A stretch of DNA of 22,467 bases from an uncultured Eubacterium sp. (GTDB lineage Bacteria; Bacillota_A; Clostridia; Lachnospirales; Lachnospiraceae): contig CAQBGY010000023.1 of the NCBI GenBank assembly GCA_948759685.1, forward strand, positions 1-22,467. The letters run 5' to 3'. Made by a program: the position numbers and the translations under genes. Each line of letters opens with the position of its first letter. Positions within the stretch are counted from its first letter, which is position 1. Positions 1 through 8,889 of this stretch are shown in pieces. Below the pieces are notes generated by a model. It saw nothing but the letters and a program-made list of their open reading frames with translations, had not been told where the DNA came from and searched no databases.

Positions 1-2
1 TC

Positions 3-77
3 CCGATGGTAAAGGAGATGAAAGCCTTCGTGCCTGAGTTCAAGAGCCAGAACTCGAGGTTTGAGGAGTTGGATTGA
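3..77 (+). CDS. C-terminal tail of an upstream gene (5' end outside window)
   Basis: An open frame entering from the left edge encodes about 24 residues and ends in TGA at 75-77. The visible tail reads PMVKEMKAFVPEF then KSQNSRFEELD. It resembles, from memory only, the C-terminal ends of Bacteroidales nucleotide-sugar epimerase/dehydratase (CapD-type SDR) proteins in capsule loci, but too little is present to name it. The next gene begins immediately downstream in another frame, which supports a shared transcript. Confidence 0.45.
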   Translation, partial: PMVKEMKAFVPEFKSQNSRFEELD

Positions 78-103
78 TTAAACTTCTTGTATTTGTCAAA
101 CAA

Positions 104-618
104 ATGAAAAGAATGATTTTTCATATTCCTATTAAGATTGATCTAAATAGGGCATCCGCCAGCCAGATTCGGCCAATGAAGATGATCAAAGCTTTTAAGG
201 AGTGTGGGTATGATGTCGTTATTGTTGAAGGATATGGTAAAGAAAGGAAAAAGCAGATAAAGGAGATTAAGGATAATATATTGAAAGGCATAAAATATGA
301 TTTTTTATATAGTGAATCATCTACTATGCCGGATATTGGGAATTTGCCGTTCCATTCAAATTTTTTGAAGCGGTAGGGTACCATTGCCCATTACTTTCTG
401 TAAACGATTTGTTGGTAGGAAAATACATTGTGGAGGATAATTTAGGTTTTGTATGTGAATACAATAAGTCAAGTCTTAAGACATTGTTGGATAGAATATT
501 AAAGGAGCGAAACAATATGCAGGATTATGTAGAGAATATTTCAATGTTTGCCTCAATGTACACGTGGGAAAAACGTTGTCGGTTAGTTTCCAATACATTG
601 ATAGGCCCCTGCTCTTGA
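104..618 (+). pseudogene. Glycosyltransferase remnant with internal deletion and frameshift
   Basis: Two pieces of one glycosyltransferase appear to be joined out of frame. The N-terminal piece, from the ATG at 104 (a TTG at 74 is also possible), encodes MKRMIFHIPIKIDLNRASAS followed by a segment ending in SESSTMP near 329. This is a typical N-terminal half, with a Rossmann-like start and an acidic/basic helix. The original frame then closes at 376. In the +2-shifted frame the sequence from about 331 reads GYWEFAVPFKFFEAVGYH and continues to a TGA at 616-618. That stretch looks like the C-terminal nucleotide-sugar-binding end of such an enzyme (FAVPFKxFE..Y). The two pieces total roughly 170 residues. 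Related glycosyltransferases are usually about 350-400 residues, so I infer loss of about 200 middle residues near 325-336. It is unlikely to be active. An assembly error cannot be excluded from sequence alone. Confidence 0.7.
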
Positions 619-675
619 ATAGGGTGATAAGAGTATTTGAAGATCTTTAAAAGTGAGTTATTATAAATCCCATTC

Positions 676-2202
676 ATGTCTAATACAAGTAGTTCTGTGA
701 ATAACAAACAAATAGCCAAGAATACCCTATTCTTATATTTGAGGATGTTGATGGTTATGGGCGTAGGTCTATATACCGTCAGAGCTATTCTTCATTTGTT
801 GGGTGTTGTTGACTATGGTATTTATAATGTTGTAGGAGGTGTAGTTGGAATGTTTGCGTTCCTCAATTCAACGCTGGCTACATCATCTCAAAGGTATTTT
901 TCTATTGAATTAGCGAATGGGGATTTAGATAGACTCAATAAATGGTTCTGTTTAAACATATCTACTTTTTCTATTTTCATAATTATCTTTGTTGCCATTG
1001 CTGAAACGGTGGGATTATGGTTCGTTAATACTCAGATGACTATACCTAAGGAACGAATGTTTGCTGCCAATGTGGTTTATCAGCTATCTATCGTATCATT
1101 TTGTGTCAGTTTATTCTCAATACCCTATAATGCATTAATCATTGCTCATGAACGAATGAGTGCTTTTGCTTTTATAAGTATTATTGAGGCATTGGCAAAA
1201 CTAGCAATAGTCTTTCTCCTCTTTTTGGTATCATGGGACAGATTGATTGTGTATGGTATCCTTATGTTTCTTACATCGTGTGCTATAACTTCCTCGTATA
1301 TTCTGTATAATAGAAGATATTTTCCTGAATCGAAGTTTCACCTTTATTGGAATAAGTCTGAAATTATTGAGATTCTTGGCTTTTCCGGATGGCATTTCTG
1401 GGGAACCTTCTCTATGGTTATAAGGAGCCAGGGCATTAATATATTACTTAATTTGTTTTTTAATCCGGCAGTAAATGCGGCTAGGGCTGTAGCTTATCAG
1501 GTTTATCATGCGGTCGTTCAACTTTCCGAGAATTTCTTTGTAGCCGTAAAACCACAAATCTACAAGACTTATGCTTCTGGAGATAACGAGGCTTTATTCA
1601 AATTGGTTTTACGAAGTTCTATACTGAGTTCTTTATTGGTTTCGGTTCTGGTTTTTCCTATTTTGTCAAATACCCAGTATATTTTGGGGCTATGGCTTGA
1701 AGATCTGCCTGAATACACCGTGATTTTTACTCAATTAGTTCTCATAAATGGTCTGATAGATTCTACTAATGGTCCATTAGCAGTATCTGTTCTTGCTACT
1801 GGAAAGATCCGTAACTATGAACTATTGGTTGCAACGACTATAATGATGAATCTTCCTATATCGTATGTCGCATTGAAATTAGGTGTAGCACCTCAAGCTA
1901 CAATGATAGTGTCAATCTGTATATCTATAATTACTACGTTTAATAGGGCGTTTATTATGTGCAGAAAGCTAAATGTTTCTTTAGGTAGATATGCGGTTGC
2001 GTTTCTTAGATTGGTTCTGGCTGCTGTTATAATAGGACTGATATCCTATATGACGGTTTATGACAAGTCTGAAACTTTATGGCAGTTTATATGGCAGTCT
2101 ATGTTTATTTTCCTTGTGACGGCTGTGGTCTATGTAATTATAGCGTTTGACAAAAACGATGTTAAGCTCGGTATGCAATATATTAAGAAAAACCTGAAAT
2201 GA
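676..2202 (+). CDS. wzx: Wzx-type oligosaccharide flippase (polysaccharide transport family)
   Basis: This 508-residue, very hydrophobic protein has about a dozen or more predicted membrane segments across its whole length, as expected for MATE/PST-superfamily lipid-linked oligosaccharide flippases. Its N-terminus (NTLFLYLRMLMVMGVGLYTV, then an LGVVDYGIYNVVGGVVG segment) and the following TLATSSQRYFSIELA motif match the usual start of Bacteroidales capsule flippases. It would move undecaprenyl-diphosphate-linked repeat units across the inner membrane. The start is the ATG at 676, 57 bases after the broken glycosyltransferase. Its stop overlaps the next start (ATGA at 2199-2202), which suggests translational coupling. 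Family assignment is firm; the substrate cannot be read from the sequence. Confidence 0.9.
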   Translation: MSNTSSSVNNKQIAKNTLFLYLRMLMVMGVGLYTVRAILHLLGVVDYGIYNVVGGVVGMFAFLNSTLATSSQRYFSIELANGDLDRLNKWFCLNISTFSIFIIIFVAIAETVGLWFVNTQMTIPKERMFAANVVYQLSIVSFCVSLFSIPYNALIIAHERMSAFAFISIIEALAKLAIVFLLFLVSWDRLIVYGILMFLTSCAITSSYILYNRRYFPESKFHLYWNKSEIIEILGFSGWHFWGTFSMVIRSQGINILLNLFFNPAVNAARAVAYQVYHAVVQLSENFFVAVKPQIYKTYASGDNEALFKLVLRSSILSSLLVSVLVFPILSNTQYILGLWLEDLPEYTVIFTQLVLINGLIDSTNGPLAVSVLATGKIRNYELLVATTIMMNLPISYVALKLGVAPQATMIVSICISIITTFNRAFIMCRKLNVSLGRYAVAFLRLVLAAVIIGLISYMTVYDKSETLWQFIWQSMFIFLVTAVVYVIIAFDKNDVKLGMQYIKKNLK

Positions 2203-3299
2203 AGATATATACGCTCACCTTTGTGATTTATAATTACGGTTCTATTTTGCAGGCTTTTGCTTTGCAGTCTAGATTAAGGGATTTTAATAGCGATCCTATT
2301 GTATTATTTCCCGTCCGTAAACCAAGATGGTATTTGCTGAGAAAGTTCCCTCAGCTTATTACTTTATTTTCAATATTGAAACCTAGAAAAAACTATAGTT
2401 TATATCAGCGGTTTAAGTTAAAGCTTGACAATCGGAAGTTTGTTGAAAAGCGAAAAAAGATTGATGTTTTTAAGGCCAAGAACTTGTCCATTATGCCTGT
2501 GCCCAATATTGCTGAATTCAATAGTTCTGTAAAGCCAGAGGATATTTTTCTTGCGGGAAGCGATCAGATATGGAATACCTTGGATGGAAATTTATCTCCG
2601 TGGTATTCATTTCAATGGGTAAAAGGTGATAATAAAAAATACAGTTATGCTGCCAGTATTGGTCAGTCTGAAATAAGTGAACATCAGAAGAATGAATATA
2701 TTTCCGGGCTTTCTCATCTTAATGTGCTATCGCTTAGGGAAGTTCAGGCTACGAACATATTTAAGCCTCTATTCCCAGGAAAAGTACGACAGGATTTAGA
2801 TCCAACTTTGCTCTACGATAATACTTTTTGGAGAAAACACGAATCCCCAAGGCTTATATCTGAACCCTATATTTTTGTCTATATGCTGAGACCTGACATG
2901 AATGTGATAAACTTGGCTAAAAGAATTGCGGCTGAGAAGCATTGCAGGGTGATATATACAGGTATCTTAGCGTCTGGTTTCGATGGTGTGACCACGGTAT
3001 GTGATGCGGGTATAGAAGATTTCCTCTCTTATATAGATAATGCTGAGGTAGTGGTTACCAATTCCTTCCACGGCACAGTATTTTCTATCCTTTTTGAGAA
3101 ACCGTTCCTGTCCGTTAAACTTGCATCCACCTCTTCGCGAGTGGAAAATCTACTGAATATGACTGGATTGACCAGCCAACTCGTGGAAGGAACAGTAAAG
3201 ACATATAATCTTACTGTTGATTACACTGATGTCCAAAGGGTTTTAGCAGAAGAGCGTCAGAAATCATTAGATTACTTAAAAAGTATTTGTCAAGCATGA
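2199..3299 (+). CDS. Polysaccharide pyruvyl transferase family protein (first copy)
   Basis: This 366-residue protein has the features of the PF04230 (CsaB/GumL-like) family: an N-terminal KIYTLTFVIYNYGSILQAFA strand-turn-helix, GSDQIWN near residue 120, YAASIGQ, and the C-terminal signature NSFHG (N288-H291-G292) followed by FSILFEKPF. Characterised relatives transfer pyruvate from phosphoenolpyruvate to sugars as a ketal. Many Bacteroidales capsule versions are uncharacterised, so the exact reaction is uncertain. It starts inside the flippase stop codon, and its own stop overlaps the ATG of the iron-sulfur protein downstream. A second family member lies at 5424-6530, and the two are clearly divergent. 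Confidence 0.87.
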   Translation: MKIYTLTFVIYNYGSILQAFALQSRLRDFNSDPIVLFPVRKPRWYLLRKFPQLITLFSILKPRKNYSLYQRFKLKLDNRKFVEKRKKIDVFKAKNLSIMPVPNIAEFNSSVKPEDIFLAGSDQIWNTLDGNLSPWYSFQWVKGDNKKYSYAASIGQSEISEHQKNEYISGLSHLNVLSLREVQATNIFKPLFPGKVRQDLDPTLLYDNTFWRKHESPRLISEPYIFVYMLRPDMNVINLAKRIAAEKHCRVIYTGILASGFDGVTTVCDAGIEDFLSYIDNAEVVVTNSFHGTVFSILFEKPFLSVKLASTSSRVENLLNMTGLTSQLVEGTVKTYNLTVDYTDVQRVLAEERQKSLDYLKSICQA

Positions 3300-4489
3300 C
3301 TATAGCATCATTAAAATCTGAATTGTGTTGTGGATGTGCGGTTTGTTATGACCGCTGTCCGGTGAATGCGATCTCGGTGAAGGAGAACGCAGAAGGCTAT
3401 GTTGCTCCTGTCATTGATGCTGCATTATGTATTGATTGTGGTCAGTGTGCCAAAGTCTGCCCACAGATGAATGGAAGTCAAGGTCACAATTATCAAAAGC
3501 AAAGTTATGTTTGCTTCGATCCAAATACGGACAGGGAAGGAAGGTCTTCTTCTGGTGGAATGTTTGCATTGATTGCAACTTATATCTTAGAGAAGGAACA
3601 CGGTGTTGTATATGGCGCTGCCATGGTTTACGAAAATGATATATTGCGGTGTAAGCATAAAAGAATTGAAAATACAAAAGATCTACATTTGTTGCAAGGC
3701 AGCAAATATATGCAGAGCTATACAAATGGCATATATAAGCAGGTAAAAGACGATTTAAAATCTGGCAGAACCGTTTTATTCTCAGGAACGTCATGCCAAG
3801 TGGCCGCTCTTAAAAGGTTTGTTGGTGAGAACGATTATTTGTTCACGGTAGATCTGGTTTGTCATGGCGTACCATCGGATAAACTATTCCGAGATTATAT
3901 CCACTTTGTCGAACTAAAGAATCACTGCCGTATAACTAATGTAAGTTTTCGAAACAAGGGATACTATCATTTTGGGAGAGAGGATACCTATTCCTTCCTC
4001 TATTCGTTCACAAACGATAAAGGTCAAACTGGTAAAAAGCGGATTCCTTCATATAAGAGTGCTTTTTTTGTTTTGTTTCGCGATAGGGCAGGCTACAGAC
4101 AGTCATGCTATCATTGCAAATATGCATCATTGCAAAAGCCTAGTGATATAACATTAGGTGATTTCATACCGCGTGATAATGAAATAAAGCGGTACGGTTT
4201 TGTCGAAAAACAGCATTATTCATCAGCTATTATAAATAGTGAGTGTGGTATGAGGTTGTGGAATTTAATATCGTCACATACCATTGCGACACGGATTCCC
4301 ATGAACGAGATGTTGCCTCATCATGGTAATTTGCAAGCACCTAGTGCTGTTACAGAAAGAGGAAGGAAATTCTTATCTGTATATAAGACAGGAGGATACG
4401 AAAATTTGCAAAAATGTGTCATTAAGGCTTATTATAAATCCGAGATTATAAGATTTATCAAAAGTTTAAAATTTAAGCGTTTATTTTGA
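3296..4489 (+). CDS. Two-[4Fe-4S] F420-dehydrogenase beta-subunit-like protein
   Basis: The N-terminus holds two ferredoxin-type clusters, with cysteines at 11/12, 14, 17, 21 and 45, 48, 51, 55. The body carries the coenzyme F420 hydrogenase/dehydrogenase beta-subunit motifs: SSSGGMFALIATYIL, FSGTSCQVAALKRF, DLVCHGVPSDKLF, and CYHCKYASLQKPSDITLGDF near the C-terminal third. The protein has 397 residues from the ATG at 3296. I prefer this start over the TTG at 3287 because it makes an ATGA overlap with the upstream stop. Bacteroidota do not generally use F420, so an iron-sulfur/flavin redox role in sugar modification is more likely. Genes of this type commonly sit beside pyruvyl-transferase-family genes in capsule loci, as here on both sides. 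Substrate and electron donor are unknown. Confidence 0.87.
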   Translation: MTIASLKSELCCGCAVCYDRCPVNAISVKENAEGYVAPVIDAALCIDCGQCAKVCPQMNGSQGHNYQKQSYVCFDPNTDREGRSSSGGMFALIATYILEKEHGVVYGAAMVYENDILRCKHKRIENTKDLHLLQGSKYMQSYTNGIYKQVKDDLKSGRTVLFSGTSCQVAALKRFVGENDYLFTVDLVCHGVPSDKLFRDYIHFVELKNHCRITNVSFRNKGYYHFGREDTYSFLYSFTNDKGQTGKKRIPSYKSAFFVLFRDRAGYRQSCYHCKYASLQKPSDITLGDFIPRDNEIKRYGFVEKQHYSSAIINSECGMRLWNLISSHTIATRIPMNEMLPHHGNLQAPSAVTERGRKFLSVYKTGGYENLQKCVIKAYYKSEIIRFIKSLKFKRLF

Positions 4490-4491
4490 AG

Positions 4492-5418
4492 ATGGAAGTT
4501 CAACATAATGTTAGCATCAATAAGATTGCGTGGCTTAAGATTCCAAATCCTGGTGTGATTAAAAATCTGTTCATACCGGAAAGCAGAGCTGAATTGGAAG
4601 AGTTGTGTTATAAATTGTATTCAGAGAAAAAGCAATTTGATGTCATTGGGCATACTTCCAATATATTGTATTACTCCACATATAATCCTGAAAATGTAGT
4701 TTCAACCCGAAAGGTTAATTTCTATTCCGTGCATGATAACGTGATAGAATGTGATTGCGGAGTAAATGTCAGCAAGCTTTCTCGCGAAATGGTTGAATTC
4801 GGATTTGAGGGGTTTGAGGGTTTGGTAGATCTTCCTGGAACCATTGGAGCTGCTATCTTTGGAAATGCTGGGTGTTATGATTGTAGCATTACTAGTCTGC
4901 TTGAATATTGTGAAGTGCTTCGCCCCGATGGAACCACTGTAAGGTTATCAAAAGATGATTTAGGATTAAGCAAAAGATCAACTGTACTCAAAAGGAAAGA
5001 GGTTGATGGTATCATTCTGCTTGCTTTTTTATCCAAAAGAAAAGGAGACCCTGCAAAACTTCAGGTTTTAGCAGATATTAATAGGCGACGAAGAAGGACA
5101 ACCCAACCAGGTCCAGCTAAAAATTTAGGTAGCGATTTTGCAAATGTGGGAAAGGTAACGTTGAAATATAGAATTTTAATGCTGTTGTGCAGAGTTTATT
5201 ATTTATTATACCATCTGAAGATTCATCTTACTCGAAGACAAATAACATCTTTCATACTTAAAATAGTAGGACATAAAGAGTTAATTCCATATTTGGAGTG
5301 GGGTTGGAATAGGTTTATTTGGAAAGATGAAAGTGCATTCGTCTTATTTAATGTCTATAAAAAGTTATATCTGTCCTTTTTTCAAAATGACAGATTGGAA
5401 ATTATTGAAAATAAGTAG
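4492..5418 (+). CDS. MurB-like FAD-binding protein with atypical C-terminus
   Basis: The first about 220 residues resemble UDP-N-acetylenolpyruvoylglucosamine reductase (MurB): VIGHTSNILY near residue 50, a GFEGFEGLVDLPGTIGAA-type FAD loop near 104-122 followed by GNAGCYD, and RRRRTTQPGP...GSDFAN, where S214 aligns with the MurB catalytic serine. After that point the usual MurB C-terminal domain, including the HANFIVN-like region, is not recognisable. Instead there is a short, basic/hydrophobic AT-rich stretch of about 90 residues. The start is the ATG at 4492; a TTG at 4486 would overlap the previous stop. The capsule context suggests a reductase acting on an enolpyruvyl- or keto-sugar, perhaps together with the flanking pyruvyl-transferase-like and iron-sulfur proteins. 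That role is inference. It is probably not the housekeeping MurB. Confidence 0.7.
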   Translation: MEVQHNVSINKIAWLKIPNPGVIKNLFIPESRAELEELCYKLYSEKKQFDVIGHTSNILYYSTYNPENVVSTRKVNFYSVHDNVIECDCGVNVSKLSREMVEFGFEGFEGLVDLPGTIGAAIFGNAGCYDCSITSLLEYCEVLRPDGTTVRLSKDDLGLSKRSTVLKRKEVDGIILLAFLSKRKGDPAKLQVLADINRRRRRTTQPGPAKNLGSDFANVGKVTLKYRILMLLCRVYYLLYHLKIHLTRRQITSFILKIVGHKELIPYLEWGWNRFIWKDESAFVLFNVYKKLYLSFFQNDRLEIIENK

Positions 5419-5423
5419 TATTT

Positions 5424-6530
5424 ATGAAAATAGGCATATTAACATATCACAGGGCGGAAAACTATGGTGCTCTGTTACAGGCTTACGGTCTCAAAACATA
5501 TTTGTCTTCTTTAGGGCATGATGTATCTTTTGTGGATTATTGGCCTGAATATCATAAGATGTACCATAAGATTTTGAGAATGGATAAAATTCTATATGGC
5601 TCTTTAAAAGAAAAATTGGTTTCGATATATAATGTTCTTTTTTGGGGTATGTTTCGATATCGTAGAAGGAGAAGTCTTCAAAGATTTATGAATGAACATC
5701 TTGGATTAACGCAAAATCCTCTATACTCAAAGGATAATGATATCGTCAAAGGGTATGATTGCGTGGTTTATGGCAGTGACCAGATATGGAGAAACCAAAA
5801 CCAAATATCTGATATTGGTTTTAATTCATGGTATTTTGGCTCTGATAATATTATTACACCAGTCAAAATTGCTTATGCTGCCAGTATGGGGCAAATATCA
5901 TGTTCGAAGGATGACAATAGTTATTTGATAAAATATTTGGGCGGTTTTTTGCATCTCTCGGTGCGTGAACAAGATTTAAAAGAAAAATTAAATACATTAG
6001 GTTTTCATCCTGAATTAGTATGTGACCCTGTTTTTCTATTGCCAAAAGAAGAATGGAGGAGAATCTCTAGTCTCAAAAAGTATAAACAAAAGTATATTTT
6101 GGTATATAATTTATTGGAGAATAAAGAAACAGTTGTCTTAGCTGAAAAAATTCATCAACAGACAGGATTACCTATAAAAGAAATTAATATTCGTTTTGGA
6201 ATTAGACATTTAGGAAGGAGGTATATAAGAATAGCAAAAGTAGACGATTTCTTAAGTCTGATCGATAATGCAGAGTATGTTGTGAGTAATTCATTTCATG
6301 GTGTTGCTTTTTCTTTGATTTTTGAAAAGGATTTTTTCGCTATTGGGATGGAAGAAAAATCTTCTAGAGTTATTTCTTTATTAAATGTCGCAGGTCTTGA
6401 TAACCGGTATTTGAGTAGTGTGGACAAGTTAAACTTGAATAGAAGTATAAACTTTCAACTTGTAAGGGAAAAGATGGATCCTTTTATACAAAAGTCAAAA
6501 GATTATTTATTGTCATCGCTAAAATTGTGA
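5424..6530 (+). CDS. Polysaccharide pyruvyl transferase family protein (second copy)
   Basis: This 368-residue PF04230-type protein begins MKIGILTYHRAENYGALLQA, the typical family N-terminus. It then has GSDQIWRN, YAASMGQ, and the C-terminal NSFHG signature (N289-H292-G293) followed by AFSLIFEKDF. It is equivalent in layout to the protein at 2199-3299 but clearly diverged and more AT-rich. It starts five bases after the MurB-like gene, and its stop overlaps the region just before the polymerase start. A role as a pyruvyl transferase, or as a related transferase acting on the repeat unit, is inferred from family and position. The acceptor sugar is unknown. Confidence 0.86.
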   Translation: MKIGILTYHRAENYGALLQAYGLKTYLSSLGHDVSFVDYWPEYHKMYHKILRMDKILYGSLKEKLVSIYNVLFWGMFRYRRRRSLQRFMNEHLGLTQNPLYSKDNDIVKGYDCVVYGSDQIWRNQNQISDIGFNSWYFGSDNIITPVKIAYAASMGQISCSKDDNSYLIKYLGGFLHLSVREQDLKEKLNTLGFHPELVCDPVFLLPKEEWRRISSLKKYKQKYILVYNLLENKETVVLAEKIHQQTGLPIKEINIRFGIRHLGRRYIRIAKVDDFLSLIDNAEYVVSNSFHGVAFSLIFEKDFFAIGMEEKSSRVISLLNVAGLDNRYLSSVDKLNLNRSINFQLVREKMDPFIQKSKDYLLSSLKL

Positions 6531-6532
6531 TT

Positions 6533-7726
6533 ATGAGAAGTTCTTTTTTCTATATCATTTTTTTAAGTTTACTCTTGTCGTTTTTTTATGCCTCAATAGA
6601 TTTTTGGGGAGAAGCTCAGGCAAACTGGGATTATTCTGATATGAACTCTAGATGGCTGAACTATTCCTTTTTTTTATTGGATGTGTTCTGTGCTTTTGTG
6701 TTATTCTTGAACTGTAAAGGGAAACAATATTCTAAAATATTTATTATATGTATATTTTGGTTGTTGATTATGCCCTTTATTTTGCTTTATAATAAAGGAT
6801 CTTTAGGGGATTATATTAACACTTTGTTATGGCCTTTGTTGTTTGAGGCAAACTATCTGTTTGTGATTAATAAAAAGAGTAGAATAAAAACACTTTCCTT
6901 GATTGTTTTTTTTGTATGGTTATTTGGTTTGTATTATTTTTTGTTTGAAGGGTTTTCTGCTGAACGCCAAACTAATACTATTTTTTATGCTTTCATACCC
7001 TTGCCTTTTTTTCTTTTGTTTAAATCCAAGAATATGCAAATAGTAATATTGTTATTGTTTACTTTCTTAGTATTATTGTCAATGAAGCGTTCTGCAATGT
7101 TGGCAATGGCTTTAATATGGGTAATGTGTTTTTTTGTATTATATTTTAAGGGTGATAAAAAGAAAAAAGGAGGGATATGTTTAGTTATAATATTAGCTTC
7201 GGTACTTTCCTTCTGTATATTTCAATCTGTTGATAAATCAGCTGGTGGTGAACTTTCTGAACGTATTAATACTGAAGAAACAGAAAATACAGGTCGCCCT
7301 TTGATTTGGGCAACAACATGGGTGATGATACAAGATTGTTCTCCTCGGCAACTAATATTGGGAAATGGCCATTATGGTGTCAAAAGAGATTCTTTCCTTG
7401 AATTATCAGCTCATAATGAGTATTTGGAAACACTTTACGATTATGGCATTATCATTTTTGTTATTTATCTTTATTTTATAACATTATTGATTAAAAGATG
7501 TATATTGTTTTATAAGTCCAATTTTGTTTTTCTAATTCCATATATTACTTCTCTTTGTATATTCTTCTCAATAACTATGGTAGGGCATCTTTTGCTTTAT
7601 ACTTCTTATTTTAATTTGTTAATTCTATTTTGGAGTTCAATAGAAGCTTATATATATGGATGTAAAGATAGTTTTCAGATACAAGAACATAATACATCAA
7701 ATAATAAGGTGCTATGTATATATTAG
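6533..7726 (+). CDS. wzy: Wzy-type O-antigen/capsule polymerase
   Basis: This is a very hydrophobic 397-residue protein with about ten or more membrane segments and one larger periplasmic loop. The late region has NTGRPLIWATTWVMIQD followed by AHNEYLETLYDYGIIIF, matching the conserved HN-x-YL...G region of the Wzy/WaaL polymerase-ligase family. Such proteins join exported repeat units into chains in the periplasm. The ATG at 6533 is chosen over the GTG at 6527, which would overlap the preceding stop. The gene is strongly AT-rich, as usual for polymerases, which are the most strain-specific genes in these loci. Its end overlaps the glycosyltransferase start by 13 bases. WaaL-type ligase activity is the main alternative, but the position between flippase and glycosyltransferase favours polymerase. 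Confidence 0.82.
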   Translation: MRSSFFYIIFLSLLLSFFYASIDFWGEAQANWDYSDMNSRWLNYSFFLLDVFCAFVLFLNCKGKQYSKIFIICIFWLLIMPFILLYNKGSLGDYINTLLWPLLFEANYLFVINKKSRIKTLSLIVFFVWLFGLYYFLFEGFSAERQTNTIFYAFIPLPFFLLFKSKNMQIVILLLFTFLVLLSMKRSAMLAMALIWVMCFFVLYFKGDKKKKGGICLVIILASVLSFCIFQSVDKSAGGELSERINTEETENTGRPLIWATTWVMIQDCSPRQLILGNGHYGVKRDSFLELSAHNEYLETLYDYGIIIFVIYLYFITLLIKRCILFYKSNFVFLIPYITSLCIFFSITMVGHLLLYTSYFNLLILFWSSIEAYIYGCKDSFQIQEHNTSNNKVLCIY

Positions 7727-8889
7727 TGTTAACAAGAGGTATTCCTACTAAAGAAGAGCCGATATGGGGTATTTTTGAGATGCAACAAGCTACAGTACTA
7801 AAAAATGCTGGACATAAAGTTGTTATTGGTTTTATCGATGAGCGATTAAAATCAAAAGAAAGGTTTCTTTGCGTGTTTAAATCTGTTGGCATCCATAAGA
7901 AAAACAATAATGGAATATTAGTATATGATGGTTTTTATATGCCAAGGCGTTTTGTTAAATGGATGGGTAATAAAAAATATTTTAGATTTTTAGAGTGGCA
8001 ATATGAACAACTGCTTAAATGCATAGTTAAAGAAATAGGTGTGCCAGATGTCATATATTCGCATTATCTTCAAATAAATTATTTTGCTGTCAATCTCCAT
8101 GATAAATTTGATATTCCAGTAGTTGGTGTTGAGCATTGGAGTGAGTTACAGCGACCTGTGATTGCAGCTTATGTAAAGAAAATGGCTCAAAAGACATATC
8201 ATAAATTAGATAAATTGATATGTGTCTCAGAACCCCTTCGGGATATTATAAAGAAAAATTTTGGCGTAGAGGGTGTGGTTGTAAACAATATCGTGGAGAT
8301 TGATTACGATAAAGTTTCTTTTATGAAGGAAAAATCTAATAAAAAGAATGATCAAATTAAAATAGTCTCTGTAGGTAGATTGGCTCCTCAAAAAAAGATG
8401 GATGAGCTCTTGCGAGGTCTTGCGCAATGTACCATGCCTAAAAAAAAGTGGCAACTAACTATTGTTGGAGGAGGACCACTTGAGGCATCTTTAAAGGCAT
8501 TGACTAAGGTACTTAGATTAGAAGATAATGTGATTTTTACAGGCATGGTTTCTCATGAAGAGGTATGTCGCATTATGTCTGAGAGTGATTTTTTTGCTTT
8601 AGCTTCAGGATATGAAACCTTTGGCGTAGTTTTCATTGAAGCCATGTCGTATGGTCTTCCTGTATTAGGAACTCGTTGTGGTGGACCGGAAACTATTATT
8701 AATGAGAATAATGGTTTATTAGTGGATAATGGAGATATAGATGGTCTTTCTAAGGCTTTGGACACAATGATGAAGACTTATATGTATTATTCGCCAGAAG
8801 CGATCAAGGCAGAAGTTAAGGCAAAATATTCTCCTAAGGCAATAGTTCCAAAGATTGAGAAAGTGATGAAAGAAGCAATAAAAAAATAG
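7714..8889 (+). CDS. GT4-family glycosyltransferase
   Basis: This 391-residue GT-B enzyme shows the family-4 pattern. The N-terminal domain opens with MYILVLTRGIPTKEEPIWG. The middle has VSVGRLAPQKKMDELL, and the C-terminal donor-binding site has GYETFGVVFIEAMSYG with the EX7E pair E301 and E309, followed by GTRCGGPETI. It would add one sugar from a nucleotide donor to the lipid-linked repeat unit on the cytoplasmic side of the membrane. The donor and linkage cannot be deduced. It starts inside the end of the polymerase gene and is followed by a 48-base AT-rich gap. With the glycosyltransferase at 104-618 broken, it is the only intact glycosyltransferase seen here. Confidence 0.9.
   Translation: MYILVLTRGIPTKEEPIWGIFEMQQATVLKNAGHKVVIGFIDERLKSKERFLCVFKSVGIHKKNNNGILVYDGFYMPRRFVKWMGNKKYFRFLEWQYEQLLKCIVKEIGVPDVIYSHYLQINYFAVNLHDKFDIPVVGVEHWSELQRPVIAAYVKKMAQKTYHKLDKLICVSEPLRDIIKKNFGVEGVVVNNIVEIDYDKVSFMKEKSNKKNDQIKIVSVGRLAPQKKMDELLRGLAQCTMPKKKWQLTIVGGGPLEASLKALTKVLRLEDNVIFTGMVSHEEVCRIMSESDFFALASGYETFGVVFIEAMSYGLPVLGTRCGGPETIINENNGLLVDNGDIDGLSKALDTMMKTYMYYSPEAIKAEVKAKYSPKAIVPKIEKVMKEAIKK

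Noticed and set aside
3411..3794. Antisense open frames across the window, for example opposite the iron-sulfur protein gene
   Set aside because: They lie wholly opposite genes with clear family motifs, show no recognisable domains and are expected by chance.
3296..4489. Taking the F420-dehydrogenase-like name as evidence for methanogen-type F420 metabolism
   Set aside because: The domain occurs widely in bacterial polysaccharide loci, and nothing else in the window points to F420.
4492..5418. Calling the MurB-like protein the cell-wall enzyme MurB
   Set aside because: The C-terminal domain does not look like MurB and the gene is buried in a polysaccharide locus.
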